A stretch of 64,000 nucleotides of DNA from Acinetobacter calcoaceticus (GCF_016508255.1 NZ_JADVKT010000004.1:62001-126000), one strand, 5' to 3'; positions 44,460-52,892 are shown, numbered from the stretch's first letter. The notes: a model not told the origin generated them from the sequence alone. Numbers and translations are program-made.

Positions 44460-44535
44460 TGGTGGCGAGACCCAGGATCGAACTGGGGACACACGGATTT
44501 TCAATCCGTTGCTCTACCTACTGAGCTATCACGCC
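44460..44535 (-). tRNA. tRNA-Phe (GAA), copy 1
   Basis: The 76-base cloverleaf on the minus strand has acceptor arms GGCGTGA/TCTCGCC, D-arm TAGCTCAGTAGGTAGAGC, anticodon loop with GAA in TTGAAAA, T-loop AGTTCGATCC and an encoded CCA. It is identical to the copy at 44662. Confidence 0.97.
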
Positions 44536-44543
44536 AATGGCCT

Positions 44544-44574
44544 GTATTAAGCCGTATCTCAGAACAATAGTCAA
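44544..44574 (-). promoter_or_regulatory. Promoter of tRNA-Phe copy 1
   Basis: On the minus strand TTGACT (44574-44569) is followed after 19 bases by TAATAC (44549-44544), or after 18 bases by TTAATA. The spacing is longer than ideal but repeats that of the upstream copy. Confidence 0.6.
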
Positions 44575-44625
44575 CAATTATCCTGAGTTTTTGATTTAAA
44601 TGAGTATTTTTTATACTTAAAAAAA

Positions 44626-44646
44626 ATCCCTGATGGGATCAGGGAT
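44626..44646 (-). terminator. Intrinsic terminator after tRNA-Phe copy 2
   Basis: A 9-bp stem ATCCCTGAT/ATCAGGGAT with a 3-base loop is followed on the minus strand by a long T-run. Confidence 0.9.
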
Positions 44647-44661
44647 TGAAAACACAAATAA

Positions 44662-44737
44662 TGGTGGCGAGACCCAGGATCGAACTGGGGACACACGGAT
44701 TTTCAATCCGTTGCTCTACCTACTGAGCTATCACGCC
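44662..44737 (-). tRNA. tRNA-Phe (GAA), copy 2
   Basis: Identical over 76 bases to the copy at 44460, with encoded CCA. It is the upstream copy in the direction of transcription and has its own promoter and terminator. Confidence 0.97.
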
Positions 44738-44748
44738 GAAGTGGGCGT

Positions 44749-44777
44749 ATTAAACAATGTTTATATGATCACGTCAA
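44749..44777 (-). promoter_or_regulatory. Promoter of tRNA-Phe copy 2
   Basis: On the minus strand TTGACG (44777-44772) and TTTAAT (44754-44749) are 17 bases apart; TAATAC two bases further on is an alternative. The discriminator ACGCCCAC is the same 8-mer as at the tRNA-Glu pair. Confidence 0.75.
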
Positions 44778-44842
44778 GCAACTTCCGTGTTTTTTGTAAC
44801 AAGTGATTATTTTTAAATCACCACCACATACAGACTGGACTT

Positions 44843-45226
44843 TTAATGCTGTAATTTACCAATATGCGCCAAACAGCGATGAATCGCACCACAGCCAGGT
44901 TCAAAAATTTTAACGCCCTTTGATTCTTCTAGACGACAAGCTTCTTCAACCAATCGCTCTGCTACCCCACGTCCACGGTTAGCAGGATGCACAACGATGT
45001 ATTCAAGAACCTTGCTTTCACCTTGTCCTGAGGACCAGATTGCCCCTATAATTTTGGTGTTAAATTCGGCAGTGTATAGCGTGGTATACTGCTGTAAATC
45101 TTGTTCAAGTTGTTCAATCGCATCGTGCCCGTCACCAAATTCCGGACTTGTATCATACAGTCGCTCAAGCTGATCGCGAATCTCTGAATTATCTAGAGAA
45201 CTATAAGCATGTACGGTAATAGGCAT
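44843..45226 (-). CDS. GNAT-fold protein resembling PanZ/PanM
   Basis: The 127-residue protein has a GNAT fold with an acetyl-CoA loop VHPANRGRGVAERLVEEACR near residues 79-98. The segment LYTAEFNTKIIGAIW resembles PanZ, the acetyl-CoA-binding factor that triggers cleavage and maturation of aspartate decarboxylase PanD. PanZ proteins are about 127 residues, which fits. The assignment is by partial similarity; it could be an ordinary acetyltransferase. No panD is in the window. It is divergent from hisB, with a near-palindrome in the gap. Confidence 0.65.
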   Translation of the reverse strand: MPITVHAYSSLDNSEIRDQLERLYDTSPEFGDGHDAIEQLEQDLQQYTTLYTAEFNTKIIGAIWSSGQGESKVLEYIVVHPANRGRGVAERLVEEACRLEESKGVKIFEPGCGAIHRCLAHIGKLQH

Positions 45227-45254
45227 TGATTAACCCTCCTGAGCAAACTATGAT

Positions 45255-45276
45255 GCTGTCACGAATTCGTCACAGC
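45255..45276. promoter_or_regulatory. 22-bp near-palindrome upstream of hisB
   Basis: GCTGT and ACAGC arms flank a central ACGAATTCGT, with one mismatched pair per side. It lies in the divergent gap and could be an operator for either gene. Confidence 0.4.
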
Positions 45277-45328
45277 GAAATTATCGTTACATCCAATCAT
45301 TTTTGACGTTTTTTTGAGGAACGTGTCC

Positions 45329-45922
45329 ATGACGCAACGTATCAGTGAAGTGGTTAGAAATACCAATGAAACCAAAATTCGAGTTCGATTAAATCTCGAC
45401 GGTACTGGTCAAGGCACACTAAACACTGGAGTTCCATTTTTAGACCATATGATTGATCAAATCAAGCGACATGGCTTATTTGATATCGATATTCATTGTG
45501 ATGGAGACCTCGAGATTGATGATCACCACACCGTAGAAGACTGTGGAATCACACTTGGACAAGCTTTTGCACAAGCTTTAGGCGATAAAAAAGGTTTAAA
45601 ACGCTATGGTCATTTTTATGCGCCATTAGACGAAGCTTTGTCTCGCGTTGTTGTAGATTTATCTGGTCGCCCAGGTTTATTTATGGATATTCCATTTACT
45701 CGTGCGCGCATCGGTACATTTGATGTCGATTTATTTTCTGAGTTTTTCCAAGGTTTCGTGAACCATGCGCTTATGACCTTACACATTGATAATTTGAAAG
45801 GCAAAAATAGCCACCATCAAATTGAAAGTGTATTTAAAGCGCTAGCTCGTGCTTTACGTATGGCATGTGAGGTTGATCCACGTGCAGAAAACACGATCGC
45901 ATCGACAAAAGGTAGCCTCTAA
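45329..45922 (+). CDS. hisB: HisB, imidazoleglycerol-phosphate dehydratase
   Basis: The 197-residue protein is the stand-alone dehydratase, without the phosphatase domain fused in E. coli. It has the two metal-site segments [14 protein letters not shown] near residue 38 and [12 protein letters not shown] near 66, and a third, [17 protein letters not shown], near 164. It converts imidazole glycerol phosphate to imidazole acetol phosphate. I start it at ATG 45329, with GAGGA upstream; TTG at 45314 is in frame but unlikely. Its stop codon overlaps the hisH start by one base. Confidence 0.96.
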   Translation: MTQRISEVVRNTNETKIRVRLNLDGTGQGTLNTGVPFLDHMIDQIKRHGLFDIDIHCDGDLEIDDHHTVEDCGITLGQAFAQALGDKKGLKRYGHFYAPLDEALSRVVVDLSGRPGLFMDIPFTRARIGTFDVDLFSEFFQGFVNHALMTLHIDNLKGKNSHHQIESVFKALARALRMACEVDPRAENTIASTKGSL

Positions 45923-46539
45923 TGACACGTATTGCGTTGCTTGATTATGGCATGGGTAATCTACACTCAGCTGCTAAAGCACTTGAGCATGTAGGCGCAA
46001 AAGTCGATGTGACGAATGATCCAAAACTCATTGCACAAGCTGACAAAATTGTTTTTCCGGGCGTTGGTGCAATGCGTGACTGTATGCAAGGCATGCGTGA
46101 AGCAGGTATTGATGAAGTCGTACGCAAAGCTGCTTTTAATAAACCTGTTCTTGCGATTTGCGTAGGCATGCAGGCATTGCTACAAAGCTCTGAAGAAAAT
46201 GGCGGTGTAGACGCATTAGGCATTTTTGAAGGAGTTGTCAAACACTTCCCTCAAATGGAAGGTTTGAAAGTGCCGCACATGGGCTGGAACCAAGTTCACC
46301 AAATGGACCCAAGTCATCCAATGTGGAACAACATTGAACAAGACGCTCGTTTTTACTTTGTGCATAGCTATTATGTCGAACCTAAAGATGAAAACCTTGT
46401 AGCTGCAACATGTGAATATGGTGTGAATTTCTGCACAGCCATTCACAAAGATAATTTATTCGCGACTCAATTCCACCCAGAGAAAAGTCATACTGCAGGT
46501 TTACAGTTACTTAAAAACTTTGTGGAATGGAATATTTAA
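45922..46539 (+). CDS. hisH: HisH, glutaminase subunit of imidazole glycerol phosphate synthase
   Basis: The 205-residue class I glutamine amidotransferase has the nucleophile in [11 protein letters not shown] near residue 80 and the His-Glu pair in TQFHPEKSH near 187. It releases ammonia from glutamine for HisF, which lies about 6.4 kb downstream rather than next to it. ATG overlaps the hisB stop in TAATG. It ends in a hairpin terminator. Confidence 0.97.
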   Translation: MTRIALLDYGMGNLHSAAKALEHVGAKVDVTNDPKLIAQADKIVFPGVGAMRDCMQGMREAGIDEVVRKAAFNKPVLAICVGMQALLQSSEENGGVDALGIFEGVVKHFPQMEGLKVPHMGWNQVHQMDPSHPMWNNIEQDARFYFVHSYYVEPKDENLVAATCEYGVNFCTAIHKDNLFATQFHPEKSHTAGLQLLKNFVEWNI

Positions 46540-46558
46540 TTTCACTAAAGCTTTAAAC

Positions 46559-46592
46559 AGATCAGGTCAATATAGCCTGATCTTTTTTTTTA
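46559..46592 (+). terminator. Intrinsic terminator after hisH
   Basis: The arms AGATCAGG (46559-46566) and CCTGATCT (46576-46583) with a 9-base loop are followed by eight or more T. Confidence 0.9.
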
Positions 46593-46691
46593 TTTATAAT
46601 AACAACCAATCATTTATAGAATGATATTTTATTCAACAAAATATTGAATATTTATACTTTTAAATAAAACCAAATGATCAGGATAAACACA

Positions 46692-47240
46692 ATGAATTCA
46701 CCTTTTGAAAATCAACCTATTCAGCAGGATTCGCCCTTTAAAGCAAGTGGTCGTTTCGGACGACTCTCATATGCTGCTTGGACTTTCTTATTTACGTTAG
46801 TCCTCGTTATTGCCATTTTGCTTATTACTTTTACTTTTGGACTTACACAAAATGAGGGCACCCCAGGCTTTACTACGCCCGGCATAATCTCTCTCGTCAT
46901 CATTTATATCGTCGGTATTTATATCAGCTTCGTTTTCGCCATTCGCCGTTTACATGACCGTAATAATACAGGATGGCTATCTTTACTCATGTTAGTACCA
47001 GTCGTAAATATTGGCTTTGCTATTTATTTATTCTGTGTAAAAGGTACTGAAGGTACTAATAATTATGGCCCAAAACGCCCAACCCTTGGCTGGGAGCGTG
47101 TTTTAGGCTGGATTTATATTGTGATTATTCCACTCGCATTTGTTTTCGGAGTTATTGTTGCAATGATGGTTCCGAGTTATCAAAGTTATATCGAAAGAAG
47201 TGAAAGTATTGAAATTGGCACACCGTCTCAGTCTCAATAA
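46692..47240 (+). CDS. DUF805 membrane protein
   Basis: The 182-residue protein has the DUF805 layout: GRFGRLSYAAW near residue 21, helices at about 35-55, 65-90 and 100-120, RRLHDRNNTGWLSLL in the middle, and FCVKGTEGTNNYGP near 117. A further helix near 140-160 follows. The function of this family is unknown. I start it at ATG 46692, with AGGA 8 bases upstream, instead of ATG 46674. It lies between hisH and hisA. Confidence 0.88.
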   Translation: MNSPFENQPIQQDSPFKASGRFGRLSYAAWTFLFTLVLVIAILLITFTFGLTQNEGTPGFTTPGIISLVIIYIVGIYISFVFAIRRLHDRNNTGWLSLLMLVPVVNIGFAIYLFCVKGTEGTNNYGPKRPTLGWERVLGWIYIVIIPLAFVFGVIVAMMVPSYQSYIERSESIEIGTPSQSQ

Positions 47241-47326
47241 TTATTAAAGACATTCATAAAGCCTAGTCCTCTAGGCTTTATTCATATATAAAGCTAATAG
47301 CTCAATTCATTTGTACGCTGTTAAAC

Positions 47327-47968
47327 ATGTCCGAAGCCTCTCCCCTCCTTGATAAAGCCTCTATTCAGCAGCTTCCTCTTTTTGAGAATCTTACACACCA
47401 AAATATTGTGGTGATTGAAAATAGCGAGCAATGTAAAAGTATTGAAGAAGAATTAAAAAATGCTGAAATTTTGGGCTTTGATTCCGAATCAAAACCCACT
47501 TTTCGGGTAGGCGAAGTCTCAACTGGTCCACATCTAATTCAGCTTGCTATGGAACACAAAGCATATTTATTTCATGTAAATTCATCGACTTTAAAATTTT
47601 TACAACCCATTTTGTCTAACCCTCAGCAAATTAAAGTCGGCTTTGGCCTTAAAAATGATAAGCATATTTTTCATAAAAAAGGCATTGAGCTAGAAAGTTG
47701 TGTCGACCTAGCCAAAGGCTTTAGTCACTTTGGTTTTACACAGCAAATGGGGATACAAAAAGCGGTTGCACTGTTATTTGGGCAATATCTTTCAAAATCA
47801 AAGAAAATTGGTACATCAAATTGGGCACGAAAACCGCTTACGTCACAGCAAATAAGTTACGCCGCTGCTGATGCTTATGCAGCCCTATTGGTATTTGAAG
47901 AGCTTAGAAAACAAAAATTATTACCGGCTCACATTTCACAAACGATTCAAACCGCACTTCAAGCGTAA
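47327..47968 (+). CDS. RNase D-like 3'-5' exonuclease
   Basis: The 213-residue DEDDy exonuclease has motif I GFDSESKPTF near residues 49-58, motif II around GFGLKNDKHIF near 104, and motif III with Tyr and Asp in SYAAADAYAALLVFEEL near 178. It lacks the C-terminal HRDC domains of RNase D, so it is a minimal exonuclease close to the Werner-exonuclease-like family. It lies on the plus strand just before hisA. Substrate, RNA or DNA, is not known. Confidence 0.85.
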   Translation: MSEASPLLDKASIQQLPLFENLTHQNIVVIENSEQCKSIEEELKNAEILGFDSESKPTFRVGEVSTGPHLIQLAMEHKAYLFHVNSSTLKFLQPILSNPQQIKVGFGLKNDKHIFHKKGIELESCVDLAKGFSHFGFTQQMGIQKAVALLFGQYLSKSKKIGTSNWARKPLTSQQISYAAADAYAALLVFEELRKQKLLPAHISQTIQTALQA

Positions 47969-48062
47969 AGTTATAAAAGTCTTTTCTAAGGCTTAGCGAT
48001 TGATCAATACTTTGCTAAGATGTGCACAATTTCATAATCATGATGAAGCAAGGAGCGGAAGC

Positions 48063-48794
48063 ATGCTAATCATTCCTGCAATTGACCTGAAAGATGGTAA
48101 ATGTGTGCGTTTAAAACAAGGGCGTATGGAAGACGATACTGTTTTCTCTGACGATCCAGTTGCAACTGCCCAGCATTGGGTAAATGAAGGCGCACGACGT
48201 TTGCATTTGGTCGATTTGAATGGCGCTTTCGCAGGCACTCCAATTCATAAACCTGTTGTTGAAGCAATTGCTAAAGCTCAACCAGAGCTACCGATTCAAA
48301 TTGGCGGTGGTATCCGCTCATTAGAAACAATCGAGCACTATTTAGAAGCTGGTGTGACTTTTGTCATTATCGGTACTAAAGCCGTTCAAGAGCCTGAATT
48401 TGTAGAAGAAGCATGCAAACGCTTTGCAGGTCATATCATTGTTGGTATTGATGCTATAAATGGTATGGTTGCAACTGATGGCTGGGCTAATGTTACTGAC
48501 GTTAAAGCAACTGATTTAGCAAAACGCTTTGCAGATGCGGGCGTGTCTAGCATTGTTTATACAGACATTGCTCGTGATGGCATGATGCAAGGTGTAAATG
48601 TTGAGCAAACTGTAAACTTGGCTCAATACTCAGGCTTACCAGTGATTGCTTCTGGTGGTGTAACAAATCTTGATGATGTACGTAACTTAATAGGCAAACC
48701 AGGCATTTTAGGTGCAATCACAGGCCGTGCAATTTATGAAGGTACGCTTAATCTTCGTGAAGCTCAGCTTTTGTTAGATGAAAACCGTCTTTAA
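48063..48794 (+). CDS. hisA: HisA, phosphoribosylformimino-AICAR-phosphate isomerase
   Basis: The 243-residue TIM-barrel protein starts [20 protein letters not shown] and has the phosphate-binding [10 protein letters not shown] and [10 protein letters not shown] loops near residues 81 and 200. It isomerises ProFAR to PRFAR in histidine synthesis. ATG at 48063 has AAGGAG about 9 bases upstream; an in-frame extension to 48000 has no support. It ends in an intrinsic terminator. Confidence 0.97.
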   Translation: MLIIPAIDLKDGKCVRLKQGRMEDDTVFSDDPVATAQHWVNEGARRLHLVDLNGAFAGTPIHKPVVEAIAKAQPELPIQIGGGIRSLETIEHYLEAGVTFVIIGTKAVQEPEFVEEACKRFAGHIIVGIDAINGMVATDGWANVTDVKATDLAKRFADAGVSSIVYTDIARDGMMQGVNVEQTVNLAQYSGLPVIASGGVTNLDDVRNLIGKPGILGAITGRAIYEGTLNLREAQLLLDENRL

Positions 48795-48810
48795 TTTTTA
48801 AGATGTAAAA

Positions 48811-48836
48811 AAAGAGCCGCTTTAGGCTCTTTTTTA
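48811..48836 (+). terminator. Intrinsic terminator after hisA
   Basis: An 8-bp stem AAAGAGCC/GGCTCTTT with a 6-base loop runs into TTTT. Confidence 0.88.
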
Positions 48837-48863
48837 TTGCTGATATGAAATATATATTCTAAA

Positions 48864-49415
48864 TCAATACACCACATTACGAATAAATTTAAGCACCTGT
48901 TTACCACTATTAACATAAGTGTAAGTTACTGAACTGGCATATATAAATGAAGAACCAGCAGTAATAGTTTTTGAGCTATCTGCAAATTGGATGGTCAACT
49001 CACCTTCTAATACATAAATAAGCTCTTGCCATCCTTCTGGGTCTGCTTCAGCAATATAAGACTCCCCTACTGCCAATGACCATGTCCAAAGCTCAACTTG
49101 GCTATGGGATGGAACCGAAGCCAGTAAGGTTGCTTTGCTTTCTTCCTTTTCGCCTTGCCAAGCAAGTACATTCACCAAGGCTTGTTCTTTATGCTCAGGT
49201 GCACTCACAATCGTTCTAAAGTCTACTCCCAGCACGATCGCAATCGCATCGAGTTTAGCCAAGCTTATATTGACCTGCCCTGTTTCTAAAGCAGCAATGG
49301 TTCGTCTACTCACCCCTGCCTGATCGGCCAAGTCCTGTTGGCTTAAACCACGCTCATCTCTTAATGAACGGATATTTGTGCCGACATGCTGTAAAACGGT
49401 ACTCGACTGGCTCAT
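48864..49415 (-). CDS. Xre-family regulator with C-terminal cupin domain
   Basis: The 183-residue protein has an HTH_3 domain (about residues 9-66, IRSLRDERGLSQQDLADQAGVSRRTIAALETG) and a cupin ligand-binding domain (about 105-175, GWQELIYVLEGELTIQF). Regulators of this type repress or activate neighbouring transport or metabolic genes. I start it at ATG 49415 (MSQSSTVL); the longer frame runs into the palindromic operators. It is divergent from an EamA transporter with only 98 bp between, which is its probable target. Confidence 0.85.
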   Translation of the reverse strand: MSQSSTVLQHVGTNIRSLRDERGLSQQDLADQAGVSRRTIAALETGQVNISLAKLDAIAIVLGVDFRTIVSAPEHKEQALVNVLAWQGEKEESKATLLASVPSHSQVELWTWSLAVGESYIAEADPEGWQELIYVLEGELTIQFADSSKTITAGSSFIYASSVTYTYVNSGKQVLKFIRNVVY

Positions 49416-49438
49416 AAAATAGGTTAGTAAAGAAAATA

Positions 49439-49456
49439 TGAGCAATATATTGCACA
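49439..49456. promoter_or_regulatory. Operator-like palindrome 1 (Xre/EamA gap)
   Basis: TGAGCAATATATTGCACA has the perfect 12-bp core GCAATATATTGC (49442-49453) and one outer mismatch to the consensus TGTGCAATATATTGCACA. Confidence 0.65.
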
Positions 49457-49477
49457 AAACAGAAGAATAGCGCAATA

Positions 49478-49495
49478 TGTGCAGTATATTGCACA
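49478..49495. promoter_or_regulatory. Operator-like palindrome 2 (Xre/EamA gap)
   Basis: TGTGCAGTATATTGCACA has perfect outer arms TGTGCA/TGCACA and one mismatched pair inside. It ends 19 bases before the EamA start and is preceded by an extra half-site GCAATAT at 49472. Confidence 0.65.
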
Positions 49496-49513
49496 ATTCC
49501 TAATGATTTGAGT

Positions 49514-50416
49514 ATGTCACCAATTTCTCTGAGTTCAAGTAAAGCCCCACAGCTAGCACTCGTTTTGATTACGATGATTTGGGGTGGAACATTTCTTACA
49601 GTGCAATATGCACTGAACTTTTCTTCGCCTATGTTTTTTGTGGGTTGTCGCTTTGCCGTGGCGGCTTTAACCTTATTACTTGTTTCATTAAAAAGTATGA
49701 AGGGTGTTACTTTAAAAGATTTAGGTGCTGGCATCGCAATTGGCTTAGTTATTGTGGGAGGCTATGGAACTCAAACAGTTGGCCTGCAAACAATCCCAAG
49801 TAGTGAGTCGGCTTTTTTAACATCACTTTATGTCCCGCTTGTTCCTATTTTAATGTGGCTCATATTTAGAAAAGTTCCACACATTATGACTTGGGTTGGA
49901 GCCGCTCTTGCTTTTACTGGTCTTGTTTTATTAACAGGTAATGGTTTTGAAAAAATCTCTTTGAGTTTTGGACAGCTTGTAACCGTACTGGGATCATTGG
50001 CGATTGCTTTAGAAATTATTTTTATTAGTTACTTTGCTGGAAAAGTAAATTTACGTCGCGTCACAGTCATTCAACTCGGGGTAGCCTCTCTGGTTTCTTT
50101 TGCCATTATGCCTGTGGTGGGTGAACATACGATTCCAGCATTTTCATGGCCGCTTGCACTCCTTGCTGTTGCATTAGGTTTAGCCAGTGCGCTGATACAA
50201 TTTGTGATGAACTGGGCTCAACGTATGGTTGACCCTTCGCGTGCTGCAATTATTTATGCAGGAGAACCTGTTTGGGCAGGCATTATTGGTCGAATTGCGG
50301 GTGAGCGTTTACCAGTTATTGCTCTTTTGGGTGGAGCATTAGTCGTATTAGGTGTTTTGGTCAGCGAGTTAAAACTTAAGTTGCCAGTTAAAAAAATTAA
50401 AAGAATTCCAGAATAA
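49514..50416 (+). CDS. EamA-family (DMT) transporter
   Basis: The 300-residue protein has about 10 transmembrane helices in two EamA repeats (about residues 10-140 and 150-285), with MIWGGTFLTVQYALN at the start and SRAAIIYAGEPVWAGIIGRIAGERLP in the second repeat. Such proteins export amino acids or other metabolites; the substrate is unknown. I start it at ATG 49514; TTG at 49508 is also in frame. No strong ribosome site is visible, because the second palindrome occupies that region. Confidence 0.87.
   Translation: MSPISLSSSKAPQLALVLITMIWGGTFLTVQYALNFSSPMFFVGCRFAVAALTLLLVSLKSMKGVTLKDLGAGIAIGLVIVGGYGTQTVGLQTIPSSESAFLTSLYVPLVPILMWLIFRKVPHIMTWVGAALAFTGLVLLTGNGFEKISLSFGQLVTVLGSLAIALEIIFISYFAGKVNLRRVTVIQLGVASLVSFAIMPVVGEHTIPAFSWPLALLAVALGLASALIQFVMNWAQRMVDPSRAAIIYAGEPVWAGIIGRIAGERLPVIALLGGALVVLGVLVSELKLKLPVKKIKRIPE
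49599..49615. promoter_or_regulatory. Operator-like palindrome 3, inside the EamA gene
   Basis: CAGTGCA and TGCACTG arms flank ATA, with the same TGCAATAT core as the two sites in the divergent gap. It lies within the first 35 codons. Confidence 0.4.
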
Positions 50417-50445
50417 AAAAAGAGAGCTTAACGCTCTCTTTTTTT
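50415..50445. terminator. Bidirectional terminator between EamA and the monooxygenase-fold gene
   Basis: An AAGAGAGC/GCTCTCTT stem with loop TTAAC is flanked by A and T tracts between two convergent genes. Confidence 0.88.
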
Positions 50446-50450
50446 ATTCA

Positions 50451-50756
50451 TTATTTTTTCTTCAATAACATACAGGGCTCGTAGTACTCAACCATCGGCA
50501 TTGGATCATAGAATGGATGGAGCAAAGTCTTCCATTCCTGATAAGCTTCAGACTTTCTAAATCCTTCTGTATGATTTTCAATCTTATCCCAGAAAATCAT
50601 TAAAATATAACGATGAGGGTCAGTTACATGTCTAATGAGTTGGACAGCATTGAAACCTTCCATTGGATAAATAATATGTTTAGCTTGCTCGAAGGCCTCA
50701 AGAAATGCTTCACTTTGCCCAGACTTTACACTCAAATATACATGTTCAATAATCAT
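50451..50756 (-). CDS. Antibiotic-biosynthesis-monooxygenase (ABM) fold protein
   Basis: The 101-residue protein has the ABM dimeric ferredoxin-like fold. It starts MIIEHVYLSVKSGQSEAFLEAFEQA and continues with a central HRYILMIFWDKIENHTEGFRKSEAYQEW. Members include small monooxygenases, haem-degrading enzymes and proteins of unknown role. No haem ligand can be assigned with confidence. It is the last gene of the thrB operon, 3 bases after the DUF4870-like gene. Confidence 0.8.
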   Translation of the reverse strand: MIIEHVYLSVKSGQSEAFLEAFEQAKHIIYPMEGFNAVQLIRHVTDPHRYILMIFWDKIENHTEGFRKSEAYQEWKTLLHPFYDPMPMVEYYEPCMLLKKK

Positions 50757-50759
50757 GAT

Positions 50760-51152
50760 TTATTGATACATCGGGCGGTTATCATTTAACGCAATCAAGC
50801 CACGAATTGCACGGTATACAATCCAGATCCATGCAGCTGTCACTACACCCACGCAGAATACAGTCGATGAGATTGCAACACCCGCAAATAGATCGGTATT
50901 CTCACCTGTAAAGAACAAGAAAATAAATGGCAGGAAGGCGATAATATTCCAAGCCAGATACCACCAAAATGTTCTGATCTGCCATGTAAAGTGGCTTGCA
51001 AAAATTGAGCCTTGTACATCAGAGCGCTTTACATAGTTGATAATCAAAGCAATAACTGCAAGTAAGCCGCCTGTAAAAATGGCAACAATATAAAGTATGT
51101 ATAAAATCAGTGTTAAAGTACGATTTGGATCTTGGTCTATAGAACTATTCAT
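50760..51152 (-). CDS. DUF4870-like membrane protein
   Basis: The 130-residue protein has three hydrophobic segments (about 13-37, 60-80 and 88-115) and the central QGSIFASHFTWQIRTFWW motif found in DUF4870-type proteins. The C-terminus YRAIRGLIALNDNRPMY is also typical. Its function is unknown. It lies 36 bases downstream of the DUF1294 gene and 3 bases upstream of the ABM gene, so it is probably co-transcribed. Confidence 0.8.
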   Translation of the reverse strand: MNSSIDQDPNRTLTLILYILYIVAIFTGGLLAVIALIINYVKRSDVQGSIFASHFTWQIRTFWWYLAWNIIAFLPFIFLFFTGENTDLFAGVAISSTVFCVGVVTAAWIWIVYRAIRGLIALNDNRPMYQ

Positions 51153-51188
51153 TTTTATACCTCTTAGGTTTAATAAAACAATTTACTT

Positions 51189-51818
51189 TTATGAGCCACG
51201 CAATACATTTAAGGGAGAAATTAGCCACAAAATCAAAAGTAAATGAAGGAATATGGTACAAAAATAAATCTTCCGGAATGGTTGTTTTTGTGTTTTATGT
51301 CTCAATTTTTGTTGTGCCCACCATGCTGCAGGCCATCCCCCTAAAAAGCTGACAATATGCAAGGTTTGCTCAGGAACACGACGATTACCCAATTGTGCAG
51401 CTTCTTTATCTTGTGAATAAAGCCAGTAACTCAACACATTCATCATTAAAACAAACAACAAAGTATAGGCTGGTAAAGTATGGATAAAACTCATAATGCC
51501 CATTAAAACAAAATAAAATACGATCCCCATTTGCATTGCAGACCATGGACGGGCTTGAAAAGAAGATTGTATCTTTGCAGGCTTTAAAGATTTGCTGGTT
51601 TGAGATGCTTTTAGATAGGTCACCTGCTGGGCACGGAAACGACCTTGTTCATCAAGAATAATCAAATATTCCAGTGCACAACCAATAATGGGCCGAGGTC
51701 CGGGGCGTGCAAAATCTTTGATATGCAAAAAGACTCGTTCTTTTTCAGCATCATCTGGCTGAATAAAGCCATATCCTTTTTCGTCGAACCATTCGACTAG
51801 TCGCCCCTGATCTCGCAT
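51189..51818 (-). CDS. Cold-shock-domain / DUF1294 membrane protein
   Basis: The 209-residue protein has an N-terminal cold-shock OB fold (residues 1-65, GRLVEWFDEKGYGFIQPDD and RVFLHIKDF, the RNP-type motifs). A C-terminal DUF1294 membrane part with about four helices (98-205) carries the DKEAAQLGNRRVPEQTLHIVSFLGGWPAAWWAQQ motif, written here only as a landmark split by helices. An RNA-binding domain tied to a membrane domain is characteristic of this family, whose role is unknown. AGGA lies 8 bases before the ATG. Confidence 0.88.
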   Translation of the reverse strand: MRDQGRLVEWFDEKGYGFIQPDDAEKERVFLHIKDFARPGPRPIIGCALEYLIILDEQGRFRAQQVTYLKASQTSKSLKPAKIQSSFQARPWSAMQMGIVFYFVLMGIMSFIHTLPAYTLLFVLMMNVLSYWLYSQDKEAAQLGNRRVPEQTLHIVSFLGGWPAAWWAQQKLRHKTQKQPFRKIYFCTIFLHLLLILWLISPLNVLRGS

Positions 51819-51829
51819 CTTAATTCCTT

Positions 51830-52780
51830 TTATCCTTTCACATGGCTCAAACGGTCTTGCATCATTGCTCGCATTTCTTGCGGGTCTTTTTGCAAGATGT
51901 CATCACCTGTACGTCCTTCTTCTTTATTTTTTTGAGCAACTTGCAAACGCATTGACCAAAAACGGCAAGCCGCCATTGCTAAGAATACATCCAAACATTC
52001 AAGTTCATCTGAAGTAAGCGCACGAACTTTTTGATAACTCTCTAAATAAGCTGCTACTTTATCTGAGTTTAAATGTGCTTCTGGATATTCGGTACAAAAA
52101 TCATTGATGGTAATTGCAATATCAAACAACAATTCGTCTTGATTTAACTCGTAAAAATCTAAAATACCTTGTAATTGCTCACCATCAAACAAAGTATTGT
52201 CACGGAACAAATCTGAGTGAATAAAACCTGTTGGTCGATTTGAGTACTGCGCTGTTTTCGCATTAAATGCTTGATAGACCTGCTCAAGTAAATTTTGGTC
52301 ATCTTGAGTCATGTTTGGTTTAAGCTGCTCTGCAACGCCTGTCCAGTACTGATGATCACGTCGATATTCACGCTCAAGCGGAAAATCTTGTAAAGCCACA
52401 TGCAACTTCGCTTGTGCGTCTGCAATCGCAGCAACTTGAGCAACTGTTGTTTGCATGGGATGGTGCCCCATTAAACGTGGTGCAATCTGTGCAGGCTTTT
52501 CTGCAATAACGTGAACCGCTTGTCCGCTATGTTTTAGCGGTACAGCGACGGGTACGTCATGCGTCCCCAATTGTTCAAGAACAGGAATGAGTTCGCCTGC
52601 CCCTTTTGCATCTAACTCTTCAAATACAGTGAGTACATACTGCTTGCGGTTTACATCAACCAAAAAATAATTGGTGTTTTGAATACCTCCCTGAATTGGG
52701 TTCAGCTCCAACACCTCTAATCCATAAGGTGCAGCAAAGGCGCGAACTTCATCTAAACTCAACGGGGTATAAACCGACAT
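51830..52780 (-). CDS. thrB: ThrB-type homoserine kinase (APH-fold)
   Basis: The 316-residue protein starts MSVYTPLSLDEVRAFAAPYG. It shows the aminoglycoside-phosphotransferase-like fold, with IQGGIQNTNYFLVDV near residue 25, the catalytic loop GFIHSDLFRDNTLF near 185 and the Mg-binding ILDFYELNQDELLFD near 205. This is the homoserine kinase type of Pseudomonas and Acinetobacter, unrelated to the GHMP ThrB of E. coli. It phosphorylates homoserine for threonine synthesis. I chose ATG 52780, with CAGG upstream; the reading frame extends further but without a start signal. It leads a four-gene operon. Confidence 0.92.
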   Translation of the reverse strand: MSVYTPLSLDEVRAFAAPYGLEVLELNPIQGGIQNTNYFLVDVNRKQYVLTVFEELDAKGAGELIPVLEQLGTHDVPVAVPLKHSGQAVHVIAEKPAQIAPRLMGHHPMQTTVAQVAAIADAQAKLHVALQDFPLEREYRRDHQYWTGVAEQLKPNMTQDDQNLLEQVYQAFNAKTAQYSNRPTGFIHSDLFRDNTLFDGEQLQGILDFYELNQDELLFDIAITINDFCTEYPEAHLNSDKVAAYLESYQKVRALTSDELECLDVFLAMAACRFWSMRLQVAQKNKEEGRTGDDILQKDPQEMRAMMQDRLSHVKG

Positions 52781-52892
52781 GGAAAACCTGCAAAAAACAT
52801 CTGTGAAGTTTGATAGAATACCTCTTCCCTCCATGAAGGTGTAGCGCCTGTGTAGGAACTTTCACCAACGGCGATTATTTTTGGAAAAAGCT

